This document shows positions 47,226-59,304 of a stretch of 64,000 nucleotides of DNA, one piece after another (position 1 is the stretch's first letter; each line of letters opens with the position of its first letter). The stretch comes from Inia geoffrensis (lineage: Eukaryota > Chordata > Mammalia > Artiodactyla > Iniidae), in assembly GCA_036417435.1 (NCBI GenBank), contig CM070904.1, forward strand, positions 42,008,408 through 42,072,407, written 5' to 3'. A program made the translations under genes and the position numbers. A model generated the notes under the pieces. It saw only the letters and a list, made by a program, of their open reading frames with translations. It was not told the DNA's origin and did no database searches.

Positions 47226-47509
47226 TTCTTGATAAGGCATGTCTGTGCTTTGATTGTTCGCTATAATGCTGACCTCCAGAGATATATACTTATATATATG
47301 TATTCTATATACATATATATGCAAATTATTATATGTAAAGAGGTTATAATTACATGACCATTTTGTTTACATCTAAATGAAAAATAAACTAGAGTTATAT
47401 TTCTCAAAAAAAGTTACTTTTTATAAATAGTAATAAGAATGGCAAAAGGATTAAAGAAAAAGTAGAACAGATGTTAATATACTCATGATAAGATTGACAT
47501 CCTTACTAA
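47226..47509. other. Unassigned AT-rich spacer
   Basis: Contains an alternating TA/CATA stretch near 47281-47335. No element recognised. Confidence 0.45.
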
Positions 47510-47660
47510 AAGGAGGCTGTGGCTGGAGCAGGTAGACCTAGCAAGGGAGAAGTGTTAGATGTGGTAGGAGAGGATGGGGGGTGCCATATTAAGAATCTTG
47601 GTGTTTCTCTAAGAGCAATGGGAAGCCATTTGTTTCGGGCACTTAAAACAATTTTAAAAA
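47510..47660 (-). mobile_element. Ancient L2-like fragment, antisense
   Basis: Contains 'aggctgtggctggagcaggt', 'gatgtggtaggagaggatgg', 'aagaatcttggtgtttctct' and 'aagagcaatgggaagccatt', blocks of the same old repeat seen at 22346-23060 and 61365-62072. Family name uncertain. Confidence 0.5.
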
Positions 47661-48224
47661 GTGTTTCATCCTTTAAAAAAGAAGATTGGCATCCTTACCA
47701 CATCATTTTTAGAAGTCTATCTTGAACTATATATTAGGTTCTAGAGAATATTTATAACTTATATAACATAAAAATAGTCATTTCTCTCATTCGTGTTGTC
47801 TGTGGGGAGCTGGGAGATGGATTACAGTAATTAGTGGGAAACCAAACTTCAGTGCACATTCAAGTTGACAGTGGGTCATCTTAATTTTCACAACTTACCA
47901 AGTGGAACTTACTTTGGGAAACAAAAAATGTTCCTCGCCCAATCTAAGAAAAGTGTAGATTAATTAAGTGTAATTAGGTGGATATTCTCTCCTAGAATGG
48001 TGGTGACCTACAGTAAAATAGACCTATGGATGCAGAATCCAAACCTGAAAGCATTTTGGTGTCAGTCACTAGCAGATCTCCACATGGTACGGGTGACAGC
48101 ATCAGGAACTCCAAAGGACACTGTGTGCTCACGTATCCACCTTACCAACCAGACCAGAAGGTGACATAGGAGTCTTTTGCTCACCAAAGCTTTGGGTATT
48201 AGGGGATGCCTTACACTCTGCCCA
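47661..48224. other. Unassigned sequence
   Basis: No gene or repeat recognised. Confidence 0.5.
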
Positions 48225-48645
48225 GCTCCCCTGGACCCCTCTTACTGGTCTTGTGTATCCTCACTGCAGCCTCTTTATGTCACCTGTTAACAGCTCATCC
48301 CAGCAACATTCTTCAGAGGATTGCTGTGGACTTCTAGAAACCACTTTCCTGGAAGAACCTTAAAGTTTGCATAGCCCCTGGGAGATTGGTAGCCAATAAC
48401 TGACTGAAGACAGGGTATAAGAGCCTTCCCTTGCCTGGAGGAGGAAAATACACTGCAGTCTTTCAACTGTAGAGTTCATGGCATCATGCTGAGGCTGGGA
48501 TAACACCTGAAATTGCTCTTTGCTTAGTTTCTTCCTTCTCCCACTCCCTTACCTGTTTCTCCTGGGAGAATTCTCCCAAATCATTTGTATACAAATCCTT
48601 GTCTAGGCATCTGCTTCCCAGAACCCTGATCTAAAATAATGGTGG
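48225..48645 (+). mobile_element. ERVL/MLT2-like LTR
   Basis: Ordered LTR-like blocks: 'gggagattggtagccaataa', 'acagggtataagagccttcc', 'cttgcctggaggaggaaaat', 'gctgaggctgggataacacc', 'tgctctttgcttagtttctt', 'ccaaatcatttgtatacaaa' and 'tccttgtctaggcatctgct'. The ggtataagagcc piece is a TATA-like promoter remnant. No coding region attached; ends are approximate. Confidence 0.6.
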
Positions 48646-51600
48646 TATATTCATGCCTACTCGTCTAATGCATTCCACTCAAGGATCCAAAAAATAATTT
48701 TAAATATCATGCAGGGTGCTAATTGGTATTGTGATTCATCCTAGATATATTTCCTAGAGATATTTACATATTAAGTTTTCTCTAAAAATATTCATGCTGT
48801 ACAGAAGGGATTTCAGGAATTATTTATCCAGTAAGGGGGGACTCTTTTCTTAAATCGGCAGTCTTTTCTTCACTCACTTCAGAGCATATGCTCCGACTTC
48901 ATGTGACATTGGTTTGTCAGCCAAAGGACCTCCCCTCCACTGACATTTCATAGAAGCCTGTTCCTCCGAGGTGACTGCATCAGAAGAGGCCATTTACGTA
49001 ATAATAATAAAAGATTAAACTGAGCTCTTAAAAACGTTACAAATATATTTTAAATAATTTTAAACATTTAACATATAAATGCACATTCATATGGCAATTC
49101 TTTGATGTAGGACCAATGCTTTTCTTTGACTATGGGTCCATTAGAATTCTATTTCTTGCATAAACCATATCCATAATATATTGCCCATAATTTCCAGTTT
49201 CATATTTTTACAATGAAAAAAAAAAAACCCTGAAGAAATTTACAAAGCAATCTGATTCCAGAATTCTTTTAATTATGGTAATTTATTTTTGCCCTATATA
49301 TTCTAACTCAATTTTTTCTGACTAACAGTTATTGGGTCTGTGCAAAGCATTCAATTTGTTTTTTACAGGCTAACAAAACTCTTTTTTACTTTCATATTTG
49401 TATACTATTTCAGATATTTTTCATAGTTTGCATATTATTGAATTAAATTATAAAATTACAATAACAAGTCTAACTGGCATAAAAGGTTTGGGAACAAACA
49501 ACTAAATTGATAGAAAAAAATATATTTTGGTCATTTTAGGGATTAGCCAGGGAATTAAGTGTCCCATGGGAATCAGTTTGCTTCACAGGAGGAGTTGAGA
49601 GGGTCAGTTATTTTGGAACATTGCTTATATGGGGGTAAGTGAAGAAAGGTTCTATGGAATATGCTCTTACCTTTGGAAGATAATAAGGTGGCTAGCACTA
49701 GGGATGGGGCACAGCAGGAAGTCGAGCAGAATTGTTAGTTATAGCATCCTCTTAGAAACAGTGAATTATTACTGGGAACACACAAGCTAAAACACCCAGA
49801 AAACCAAAGCTGTGCCAGTTGATCACAAGCTCCAGCTCACACATAAAACGTAAGTCCAACACTATTGTTTCTTCATAAGGTTATGGACACCATCTCAGAG
49901 AAAGACCTGTCATTTGTATCTTGATATTAAAGTTCTAGAAAGGTTCTTCCTAAATTGTTTCTTTAAATCCCACAATTACTGACTTATGCATTGTCTTCAT
50001 TATTTTTCCTCTTGGGTTCTTTTGTTAATTTCTAATTCTCCTGACCACGATAGCACATTAAATTCCTAAGCACCAACCCTGAAAGAATTTATCAGATTCC
50101 TCTATGAAAAGGGCTCAGACAGTATGAGTATATGGAGTGACTCTGGGGGGCGGGGGGGCAGGGAGTGGCCAATAGGAAAGGAGATCTAGAAAAGGGCTTA
50201 GAAAAGGTGGAAAACCTGAAGCATAATTTTTTTCTCTTTCCCAATTTTGCTGAGCACTAACTAACTCCCCAGCTATTTAGTCTATGTTCCAGTTAATTAA
50301 TTACTAGAGGGAGACTGATGACCTTTAGATCGTTCTAATTTCAACCTTCTGTCATCGAGAATAACCAATCACATAAGAAGTGAAACAAGTCAAGGTAACC
50401 TTTTTAAAAAAAAAAATATCTGTGATTTTGATGAAAAGATACATTTCTCCATTAAAGTCACATTCACTGTTTTTTCAGTTGTCAATATGGTATGTGCCCC
50501 ATTTATAACCCAACACACGTGGATTATCCGTCATTGCCACCGGATACAAAAATTGCTGCAGTTCTTTTTTTCTTTTCATCAACTTATTACTTTGACAATG
50601 TAAAGAAGAGTCATTTTGTAAAATTCTAAACTTTTACAAAGGTAAGAAATGGTGAAATAATAACATTTGTCTTCTGTCAGGAAATATTGACACAGTATTA
50701 CTATAGCAAAATCGGTTCGTGTTCTGAAGTGTGTCTCATAGATAAATCAGATTTTAGATTTTTTAAAACAACCTGAATTGTTCTTTGTGTATTAATGTCT
50801 ATAAAAACATCAGGGCACATAAGCGTGTAAAAGGTTCTATAAAGTAGCCATAAAATTTGGATAGGAACCATGAAATTCTTAGAACACTCATCCTCCATAT
50901 TTGACATTGACACAAGGTCATTTTCAAAGTATAATATGGCATATTTCATATTTCATTAGTTGTCTAAATTGTGGACTTTCTGAGCAAACAAAGCCCTTTG
51001 TAAATGGCAAAGAAATGTCTGTTTACTCTCTCAAGATTCCATCCAGAGCACTGAGGAAAGAAAGGGTGCACTGTGTGAAGGAAAGCATAAGAATTCATAC
51101 AGCAAATGTGTGAAATGGAAAAGAGCCCAGAGTGACTAAAACGTTGGCAGCAAAAGCTCTCCACAGTGAAGGTGAACTATGGTCTACTAGTCAACAATTT
51201 CTGAGCTTGGAAATCTATCCTGCTTCTTGTTTTTTTGTCCACGCTCATCAAGCACATGCCAGAGTCAAACACCTAGTGCCATCTGTCTCATCAAACAAGG
51301 AAGACAATGAGGCATGGAAAAGCAGACAAGGATGCCTTTTCTACTTTTAACAGCTTTATTTTGATGTTAAGGAATACAAAATGAGTCAGAGGCCAAATGT
51401 GACTTAATTTAATTGGCTTTTAAATTTTTAAATTGAAAAACAGTGATAGTGCGACTCACGTGCTTTCAAAGTGATATCGGAAAATTCCAATTCAACCCAT
51501 TTATTAAGCACCTACAAACATTCATGGCGTGTTGCAGGCAAAATGAAGGAATACAGCTGACTAGTTGAGAATAAGTAGTATGTGTTGCATGCTCACTGGC

Positions 51601-51679
51601 TGCTGTGGCTTTGTGGGTCTCTGATACTGGAAGAGCTACTGTCCTAGGAGATAAGGCTGCCAAAGTAAGTAGCGGTCAG
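48646..51679. other. Unassigned, repeat-poor sequence
   Basis: About 3 kb without a recognised interspersed repeat or gene. Contains a G-rich tract at 50145-50163 and several short A-runs. Frames of 65-82 codons around 50701-51663 lie on both strands and show no domain. Confidence 0.5.
50145..50163 (+). repeat. G-rich tract, possible quadruplex
   Basis: ggggggcgggggggcaggg: three G-runs of 6, 7 and 3 with one- and two-base spacers, enough for four GGG stacks. Unusual in this AT-rich setting. Confidence 0.7.
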
Positions 51680-51920
51680 TTAAATATACACACAACTATA
51701 TATAAAAATAGATAACTATATATAAAATAGGTAACTAATAAGGACCTACCGTATAGCACAGGGAACTCTATTCAATACTCTGTAATGACCTATAAGGGAA
51801 CAGAATCTACAACAGAGTGGATATATGTATATGTACAACTGATTCATTTTGCTGTACTCCTGAAACTAACACAACATTGTAAATCAACTATATATCAATA
51901 AGAATTCATTAAAAATTTAA
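51680..51920 (+). mobile_element. L1 3' UTR fragment
   Basis: The same 3' end as 4068-4275: 'ataggtaactaataaggacc', 'tatagcacagggaactctat', 'ggatatatgtatatgtacaa', 'gattcattttgctgtactcc' and 'ctaacacaacattgtaaatc'. An internal duplication of aactatatataaaa occurs at its start. No ORF2. Confidence 0.87.
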
Positions 51921-52899
51921 AAAATAAGACCTTGAATGGCAGGGTAGGCATTTATTGTCTTTGTGCTGCAGGTAAGAAGTTATCAGAGCTTTTCTCATGA
52001 GGGAAATGAGCCAAATAGGGAGATTACACTTGATTCAACCTTTATAAGAACAGTTATATACAACACACATCATTTCATTCACATCTTGGTGAGTTAAGGA
52101 GGGGAGAGGTAAGAGAAAGAGGAAACAAGAAAGGGACAAAGGCATAGGAGAAAGCACTAGAGAAGTAGGGAGGAAAAAAGCAAGAACAAGATTAAATAGG
52201 AAATTTAAGCAAGCTTTGAGTTGAGAATTAGGTGCAGGATATCATGTGCTCTTTCGTGAAGCTGTTAGCTTCTGAGAACTCACCATTTCCTATACTAGGG
52301 GTTAACCTGGTGGCCTGCAGTCTATAGACACCTAAAGACTTGGGTTAATCTTATTTTATGTTTATTTAATTATCTGTCTTAATTTACTTTAAAATTTACT
52401 TGTTTATTTAATACATCTTAACATATTTTAAATTTGAGTGTCTTCAGGAGGAATCGCCCTGCTGCGATTCACCACTCCTTATTTTCCTACAGCTGTGTTT
52501 ATACACCTGCCTGACTTCTGTAGATGTTGGGAGTTTGTGATTCCAACTAGAAGACACATTACTAAAGACTTTAGCATTGAAAATAAATACAGGTCTTTGC
52601 ATTTACGCATGCCTTAAAGTTAAAAACATATGAAAACACGCCTGTTCAGACATTTTGAGAGATACATTGCATATTCCCCTCCAAAATTTCCAAAGAGAAC
52701 AGTGGGCTACTTGGGAAAAATGTATCTGATGCTCTCAAAGTGCCTGTCATGCTTTACCAGCAGCCATTAAAAGAGCATCTGCTACAAACAGCCTCCTCCA
52801 GGAGAAAGGCATATATTTATCTATATAAGGTTTAAGATAGAAAACAACATAAGCAAGTATGATGATTCTGCATTTCACTATTAAGTAGGGCATATCAAA
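51921..52899. other. Unassigned sequence
   Basis: Purine-rich in 52090-52200 (many gaaa/gaga words). No gene or repeat recognised. Confidence 0.5.
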
Positions 52900-53000
52900 C
52901 ATCTAAGGTCTACAAAATGTTATCAAATTTTACAGTTTAAAATGGGTGGATTTTATTGTATGTAAATAATACTTTAATAAAAATATATTTTTTAAAAATA
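52900..53000 (+). mobile_element. L1M 3' end fragment
   Basis: Carries the typical last block of old L1M elements, 'acagtttaaaatgggtggat' then 'tttattgtatgtaaataata', followed by 'ctttaataaaaatata' and an A/T-rich tail. Confidence 0.65.
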
Positions 53001-53635
53001 TAAGGTGTAAGACAGCTGAATAAACATGACAGAGAGTCCATGCATTTATAATACCTCCTTCCACTTTAAATCCTACCAAAGTAAAGAAACAAAAAAAGTT
53101 ATAAATCAATAAGAGCAAAGCGATCAGGAGTGGAAAAAACAGTTAACTGAGAATGTCAATAAAATTTAGAGTGACAAAATTTAAACTAAATCCTAAATGC
53201 CTGCAGAAGGGAGCACAGGCAAGTAATCAACTACAGGCCCTCAGAAAAAATGACAGAAGGTCTCAGAAATTGGAGCAACTAGAGTACAGAGCTCAAAATG
53301 GAATGATAAAGTCAGGCCAAAAAGGGTCAGCCGGGCTTTGAAGACTGGTAAGAATGACAACTCAGACTTGGTTCAAGATTGCTTTCCCACTGGTATTAAT
53401 AAATTAGTAAGCATTATCAAGATAATCCCTAAACAAAGATACTGGAGAGTACCCCAGCTGCCAGTGTGTCTGTATTTCTCTCACAACAGCACCCTCAAAT
53501 AGTAGTAAATTCTTCTTTCATGTGCAAGAAATCCACAAATCAGAAGGTCCTGGAGCCACAGGCTTATGCCTTTTATGCTGTCATAAAAGGTAATAGACCC
53601 TATTATTCCTTAAAGATCTGGCTAGTACCCTGAAA
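53001..53635. other. Unassigned sequence
   Basis: No family assigned; some of it may be old L1 sequence. No gene seen. Confidence 0.4.
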
Positions 53636-54079
<444 letters not shown>

Positions 54080-56018
54080 CCTTATGAAGAAATTCTGGCT
54101 ATGCAACAATTCTATCCTTTTGAGTTCTGTAAGAACATACGGCAGGCTTAGTCATGACCCAGCTCAGGGTCAAAGTCTGCCCAGGAGCAGCTAGACTTCC
54201 AGGATCCCAGTCCCACCCCTGAGAGCCCAGGGACTACATCTTCTCCCCTAACAGGAGAACAGAGGTTGATTCTCTGTATAAATCAAATAAACCAGGCTCT
54301 GGATATGGGACACTTGACACAGTAGAGAACAAGAGGATAGATCTGGATTAGAAACAGGGAAGTTGAGTAAAAATGTGCAGAAAATATAGAATAGTAAGAT
54401 CTCAAGCTCTTTCTCAGAGGTCCAACAGCCAGGTCTATACACTGAAGAAGAAACCAAAAGCCCCTTTTCTGAACAGCATCAGCTGTTAACTGAGGCTAAC
54501 ATTTAGGGTTTTACCAATGAAACTGCTGTATTCGCATATCATCCACTTACAATGAAGCCCACCCACCCATAAGTCATTTCCAAGCACATGGAGCATACAC
54601 TTAGTTTCTAGGAGTTTCATCCTTTAATGTGGTTGTTCAGTGTAGGATCACTAGACATTTAGGAGAACTTCTAGCATCAAAGATAGGGCTCACAGTCAAT
54701 AAACACTAAAAACTCAGAGAAAACAGAGACAATTCAGAGAAGAGCAATGTGTGTGTATTTCTTTGTGTGTACAAAAATGTAGTATAGATAGATTGATTGA
54801 ACCATATGAAGCTGCTATTTTTATAAAGGTTGACTTTTGTGTCCAGTTATTGCCACTGAATAAATATTTAGGAAAGTGATGACAAGTGCTCATTTTTAGG
54901 CAACTGAAAGTAGAGGTGTAGGAGGAAAATCCTTACTAGCCTTCTAAAATTATCTATCTTTGACTATAATCTTCCCTAGATTGCCACTCAACTACAAAGA
55001 TGAGAATGCTCTAGACTCTAAGAGTGGCTTGGGAGAATTGAGCAAATAAATCTGATACAACCTTTAACTAGTCTCAAACCAGTTCTCCAAAGATTGGAAG
55101 ACTTGTGTCTGAGTTTTCCTATGGTCAGTCATTACAGGTCTGGGACCTTTCTGCGGCGAAAGGGACTCCCTTCAATATGCATGATGATTGGGCTACTACG
55201 TCCTGAGTGTATCCACATTATCAAACAGCATGAGTGAGATTAAAGGTAGAGATTTCAGGAAAAAAAATCTTGTTTTCATAATGCATATTTATAAGAGTAC
55301 ATATATGAACAATAGCCAACACTTTATCCATAATAGGACAGTAGTTAGACCATAACATGTAAGTAAGGGAAACAGAGCACAGCTAATGCTAGTGCAGGTG
55401 ATGTGCTGGTCACATTGCTCATTCAACTTTGTGCCACAGGTTTTCTTAGATTGTTATGACTATGAACTGACACACGTGTAAGAAAGCTCTTTATAAATAA
55501 TAAAACTGGTATAGTGGTAATTTATGATTAACTATATGTGGGCTCTATAACTGTGCCATGGGGTCTAATGGTGAATATTCAGAATAGTACACTTTATAAT
55601 AACTTTAAAGAACTTCAAAAACTTGGTCATAATCTTGACCATTGTAGCATTACTTCTGAGTCTGATTTTGATAATAAAATTTATCAGCAACATATTAAAA
55701 ATGTAAATGCCTTGTTAAGTAACTCTATTATATGAGCCTTCCCTGTGTGGAAAGACTCTTAAAGCCTATTTAAAATAACCAAAAAAAATCAGCCATCTGG
55801 ACTTGATGACTTGATTGCTTCAGAGGAATAGACTGTGCTCCTCTCAAAGTCATCAGACCATGAATGGGAAACTTCCTGCCTGTCTTACATATACTTCCTA
55901 ATGAGTTCACAGGGTTTTTTTGCCCAATCAGTACAAAGCTATACAACTCAATATTTTATTACTCACAACAATTTTTCAAAACACTTTGGTACTTTGCTTA
56001 GGATTGAAGGGACCCATA
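54080..56018. other. Unassigned sequence
   Basis: No gene or repeat recognised. The 65-codon frame at 55538-55735 is not related to any family I know. Confidence 0.5.
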
Positions 56019-56023
56019 CTGCT

Positions 56024-56396
56024 TGTCTTAGTCTGTTTGAACTGCTATAACAAAATACCATAAACTGGGTGGTTTATAAACGAAAATGTATTTCTCATAG
56101 TTCTAGAGACTGAGAAGTCCAAGATCAAGACGTTGGTACATGCAGTGTCTGGTGAAGGCCCACTTTCCGGTTCATAACTGATGCCTTTTTTTTTTTTTTC
56201 TTCTGTCTTCATGTGGTGGAAGGAAACCAGAAAGCTCTTGGGCATCCCTTTTATAAGGGCACTAATCCCACCCACGAGGGCTCCAGCCTCATCCCATAAT
56301 CACCTCCTAAAGGCCTAACTTCCCAATACCCTTACCTTTGGGGTTAGTAATTCAATTTATGAATTTGGAGGGAATACAAACATTCAGACCAGAGCA
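56024..56396 (-). mobile_element. MLT1-type (MaLR) solo LTR, antisense
   Basis: Reversed MLT1 blocks: 'tgtcttagtctgtttgaact', 'gctataacaaaataccataa', 'ctgggtggtttataaacgaa', 'gagaagtccaagatcaagac', 'cttttataagggcactaatc', 'ataatcacctcctaaaggcc' and 'ggaatacaaacattcagacc'. It starts TG and ends CA. A perfect 5-bp target duplication, ctgct, lies at 56019-56023 and 56397-56401. An internal T-run sits at 56187-56200. No internal retroviral region. The same family as 18738-19119 in the other orientation. Confidence 0.93.
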
Positions 56397-56401
56397 CTGC
56401 T

Positions 56402-57344
56402 TGAAAAAATCTAGTACAAATAAGAATTAAAACTGTGCACATGGAGATGTCTATCAGAAAGTTGACTGAATCAACATGTGGAATCAAATCTGGCTAAATG
56501 AATCATCTTCACCTTTCTCTATCAGCATCCCCTTAAAAAAACTTTACCCTCCCCTGTCACCCTCCACCACACACAGACAAACACACACAGATGGAAATGA
56601 AAGCTTAGAAGATTCATTATTAAACTTAATGCCTGTTCATTTTCAACAGCCACTTGTTGCACAGAGAAGAGATCAGCAGTCTCCAGAATACAGATACCTT
56701 TGATTATTACTGACATAAAAATCAATGACAAAAGATAGGAGGGGGAGCACAAAACCTCATATACCTGAATCTTCACTGGCTTTTTTCTTTTCGGTGGGGT
56801 GTGATAGGAGGGAACGCGGGTTCTAGAAGAGGAAGTCAAGGACTTGAAAATATCCATACGAATGAAACTATCATAACCTTTTCAGGTGACTGGCTATAAA
56901 CATGGATTATAATATGTCAGTCTACATTACTACTTAAAGGAAGCAGAAGTTCCAAGTCCTTACTAGCTAAACAGAAAATAAATAGTCATGCACTGTGTTT
57001 TAACATTTATAAACAAAGACCAGAGCAATTAAAGAAATATTATTACTCATTTCAAGTCATAGTCATTTTCTATTGGATTTGCTTGTAACCAACAAGCTCC
57101 AACACTACTGAGTCCTTGATGGTCTTCTGCATTTTATGTATGTTTGAAACACAGAAAAATGCTTTTATTTCACTGGTTTGGAAGGATAGGGCTAATGATA
57201 ATAAGGCTGATATGGCACCCGGCATTTTACAATTAAAGTCAGTGAAGTTATAGAACGCACAAGTGACCTACAGTACGTTCAAAACCACGTAATATGAAAC
57301 TAACTCCTGAACAAAATCTTCTAAACAAGGAAAACCTGGTGTGT
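56402..57344. other. Unassigned sequence
   Basis: No gene or repeat recognised. The 111-codon minus frame at 56522-56857 has no domain I can name. Confidence 0.5.
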
Positions 57345-57565
57345 GTGAGGCACTGATCGTGTTGGGAGATGATGAGCATAGAATGTGAGGTCGGAACTGC
57401 TTGTTTTTAGTAGAAGCCCCGCCACTGGCTCAGTACCTGAGCAACCCGGGGCACACCTCTTGACACGCTTCTCTAGCTGAAGCCTGGGCATCAGTATGCC
57501 TTCCATGCCTTCCCAGAGATCAAATAAGATAACATGTAAAACTGTCATGCTTTGTAAAGCATACA
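57345..57565 (+). mobile_element. MIR fragment
   Basis: Forward MIR-like order: 'agaatgtgaggtcggaactg', 'ccgccactggctcagtacct', 'gagcaacccggggcacacct', 'gctgaagcctgggcatcagt' and 'gatcaaataagataacatgt'. Diverged but ordered. Confidence 0.55.
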
Positions 57566-58559
57566 AGCATAATGCATTATTTTTCTTTCATGGATAAAAC
57601 TGAACAAAAGCTCAATTATAGGATCATCTGGAAACTTTTAAACTCTAAGCAGGCGTAATAAGATCCTGCTGTATTAGTCACTATGGAAAAGCAAATTTCA
57701 TTTACTGTCACTGAACATTTTTTTTATAATGATGTTCTGAATAAAACCCAATCTGATTAGATTTTGTCAATGGCTATGCAGAGATCCAATTTCTAGGAGA
57801 ACTGACTTTAAGATTCTATCTTCACCCTTCTGGTTTGGTGGCGAGACCAACCTTTAAAGAGTAGAGAAAGACTAAGGCCAAATAGGAGGCATTATATTAC
57901 ACGCATGATAGATATTTCTTCTTATTTAAGATACAATCAGTATTTCTACACAGCTTTTAAGAATTACACTGTAAGTACAGATCAAAGACCACCTTTGATC
58001 TACAGAGAATTACAGATCTGAGAAATGTTGAAATATCAAACAATCCTGGTTTGGAATTTTCACTATCATATTTTTCTTGATGGCCTCAGTGTATGTGCTT
58101 TAACATAAACAGTTATAATCACAAACATCCATCTAGAATTTGAGAATTAATCAAGCAATCTCTATTCCATGACTTCATTTAATATTTACACAACCCAGTG
58201 TAGCAAGTTTTACAACGATGATGACGGTACTTGCCTATGGCACAGATTTCAAGAAAAGAAGCTCTGACAGGAAGGCCTGGGACCATAGTCACTGCACCAG
58301 GCTGCTGAGCAGTGGAATGAAAGGTCCAGACTGCATGCACCCTACTGGGGCTCAATGGCAAAAACAACATTCCAGCAGCCTGAGCTCCCATGTCTAACCA
58401 CAGACTGATAACCCATAGTTGGACACATTGGCCCAGATGGTTTCATAATCCCTTTCAAACCTCTAGTGTTATGCCTTGCCTTACATTGTAAATGGCTCCA
58501 GTTTAGAGATGATGAATTTTCTAAGAATGTACAAGGCTATCCATATAATAAGAAATTCT
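57566..58559. other. Unassigned sequence
   Basis: No gene or repeat called with confidence; 58160-58260 may be a MIR trace. Confidence 0.45.
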
Positions 58560-58725
58560 TTTCTACACACCATATTACCTTAAGTCAGTAATTTGGGCCT
58601 CAGGTTCCTCACTGGAAAAATTTCTGTTGAGTCCTTCCTATCTCATAAATCTATTATGTGAAGGTAGGAGTATCCTACAAATAGTAGGTAGGCTTAGTAA
58701 ATTCAGTGTCAGAACTCCAGCCTCC
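58560..58725 (+). mobile_element. Possible MIR fragment
   Basis: Blocks 'accttaagtcagtaatttgg', 'gcctcaggttcctcactgga' and 'cttcctatctcataaatcta' follow forward MIR. Low similarity. Confidence 0.45.
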
Positions 58726-58755
58726 TGACTCTCACCTGCACTTTTCTTTCAGGTA

Positions 58756-59304
58756 ATGCGGTCTGACATAGTATTATTTCAAAGCATTCTGAGCATCCTG
58801 ACATTTCATGAGATGGGCAATAGGCCCTGGACAACATATTCCTTTCCAACAGTCATTCCTTTCCAACAGTTGCACCTCATTCCCAAGCAGGGCTGTGAAT
58901 CAGTTTATATTCAGACATCATTCCAAATGGTGAAGGACTTCACCTCTCCTAGCCCTTCATTGGGGAGTAGTACAGTAGCCCCTCTATGTAAGGCTGTCTT
59001 TAGATTAGAAAGAAAACAAGCAAAAGAGTTTATTCCCTCCTCCAGGTTTTCAGGGAACCATGGTGCCAACATACCCACAGACATAATTCAAGAGTCATTA
59101 TTATCTACGGTCATAATATATGAGTATATGAATATTATTGGTTGGTTCTCTCCTGAAGGGAGGCCTGAGGGTGCTCTGCCGTGTCTGCCACTGACGTTTC
59201 AGGTGATCTCCAAATTCCTTTCAGGATTCCTAGCCAGGTCCTGGGATACGAGCAGAGGAAGGTGGCAAGCCCACAGGATGGTTGAAATAGTACAACGAAA
59301 TTAA
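58756..59304 (+). other. Longest open frame (182 codons), probably non-coding
   Basis: An uninterrupted frame from ATG to TAA. It is preceded by an acceptor-like pyrimidine run ending cag at 58751-58753. I recognise no domain, signal peptide or transmembrane segment; the composition is mixed with several Phe, Ser and Pro. A 17-bp tandem duplication (58838-58854 and 58855-58871, differing at the last base) lies inside. Since 17 is not a multiple of three, the copies are read in different frames, which argues against coding constraint. A crude count, using local GC near 45 percent, gives a few tenths of a frame this long expected by chance in 64 kb. A lineage-specific exon cannot be excluded. 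Confidence 0.2.
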
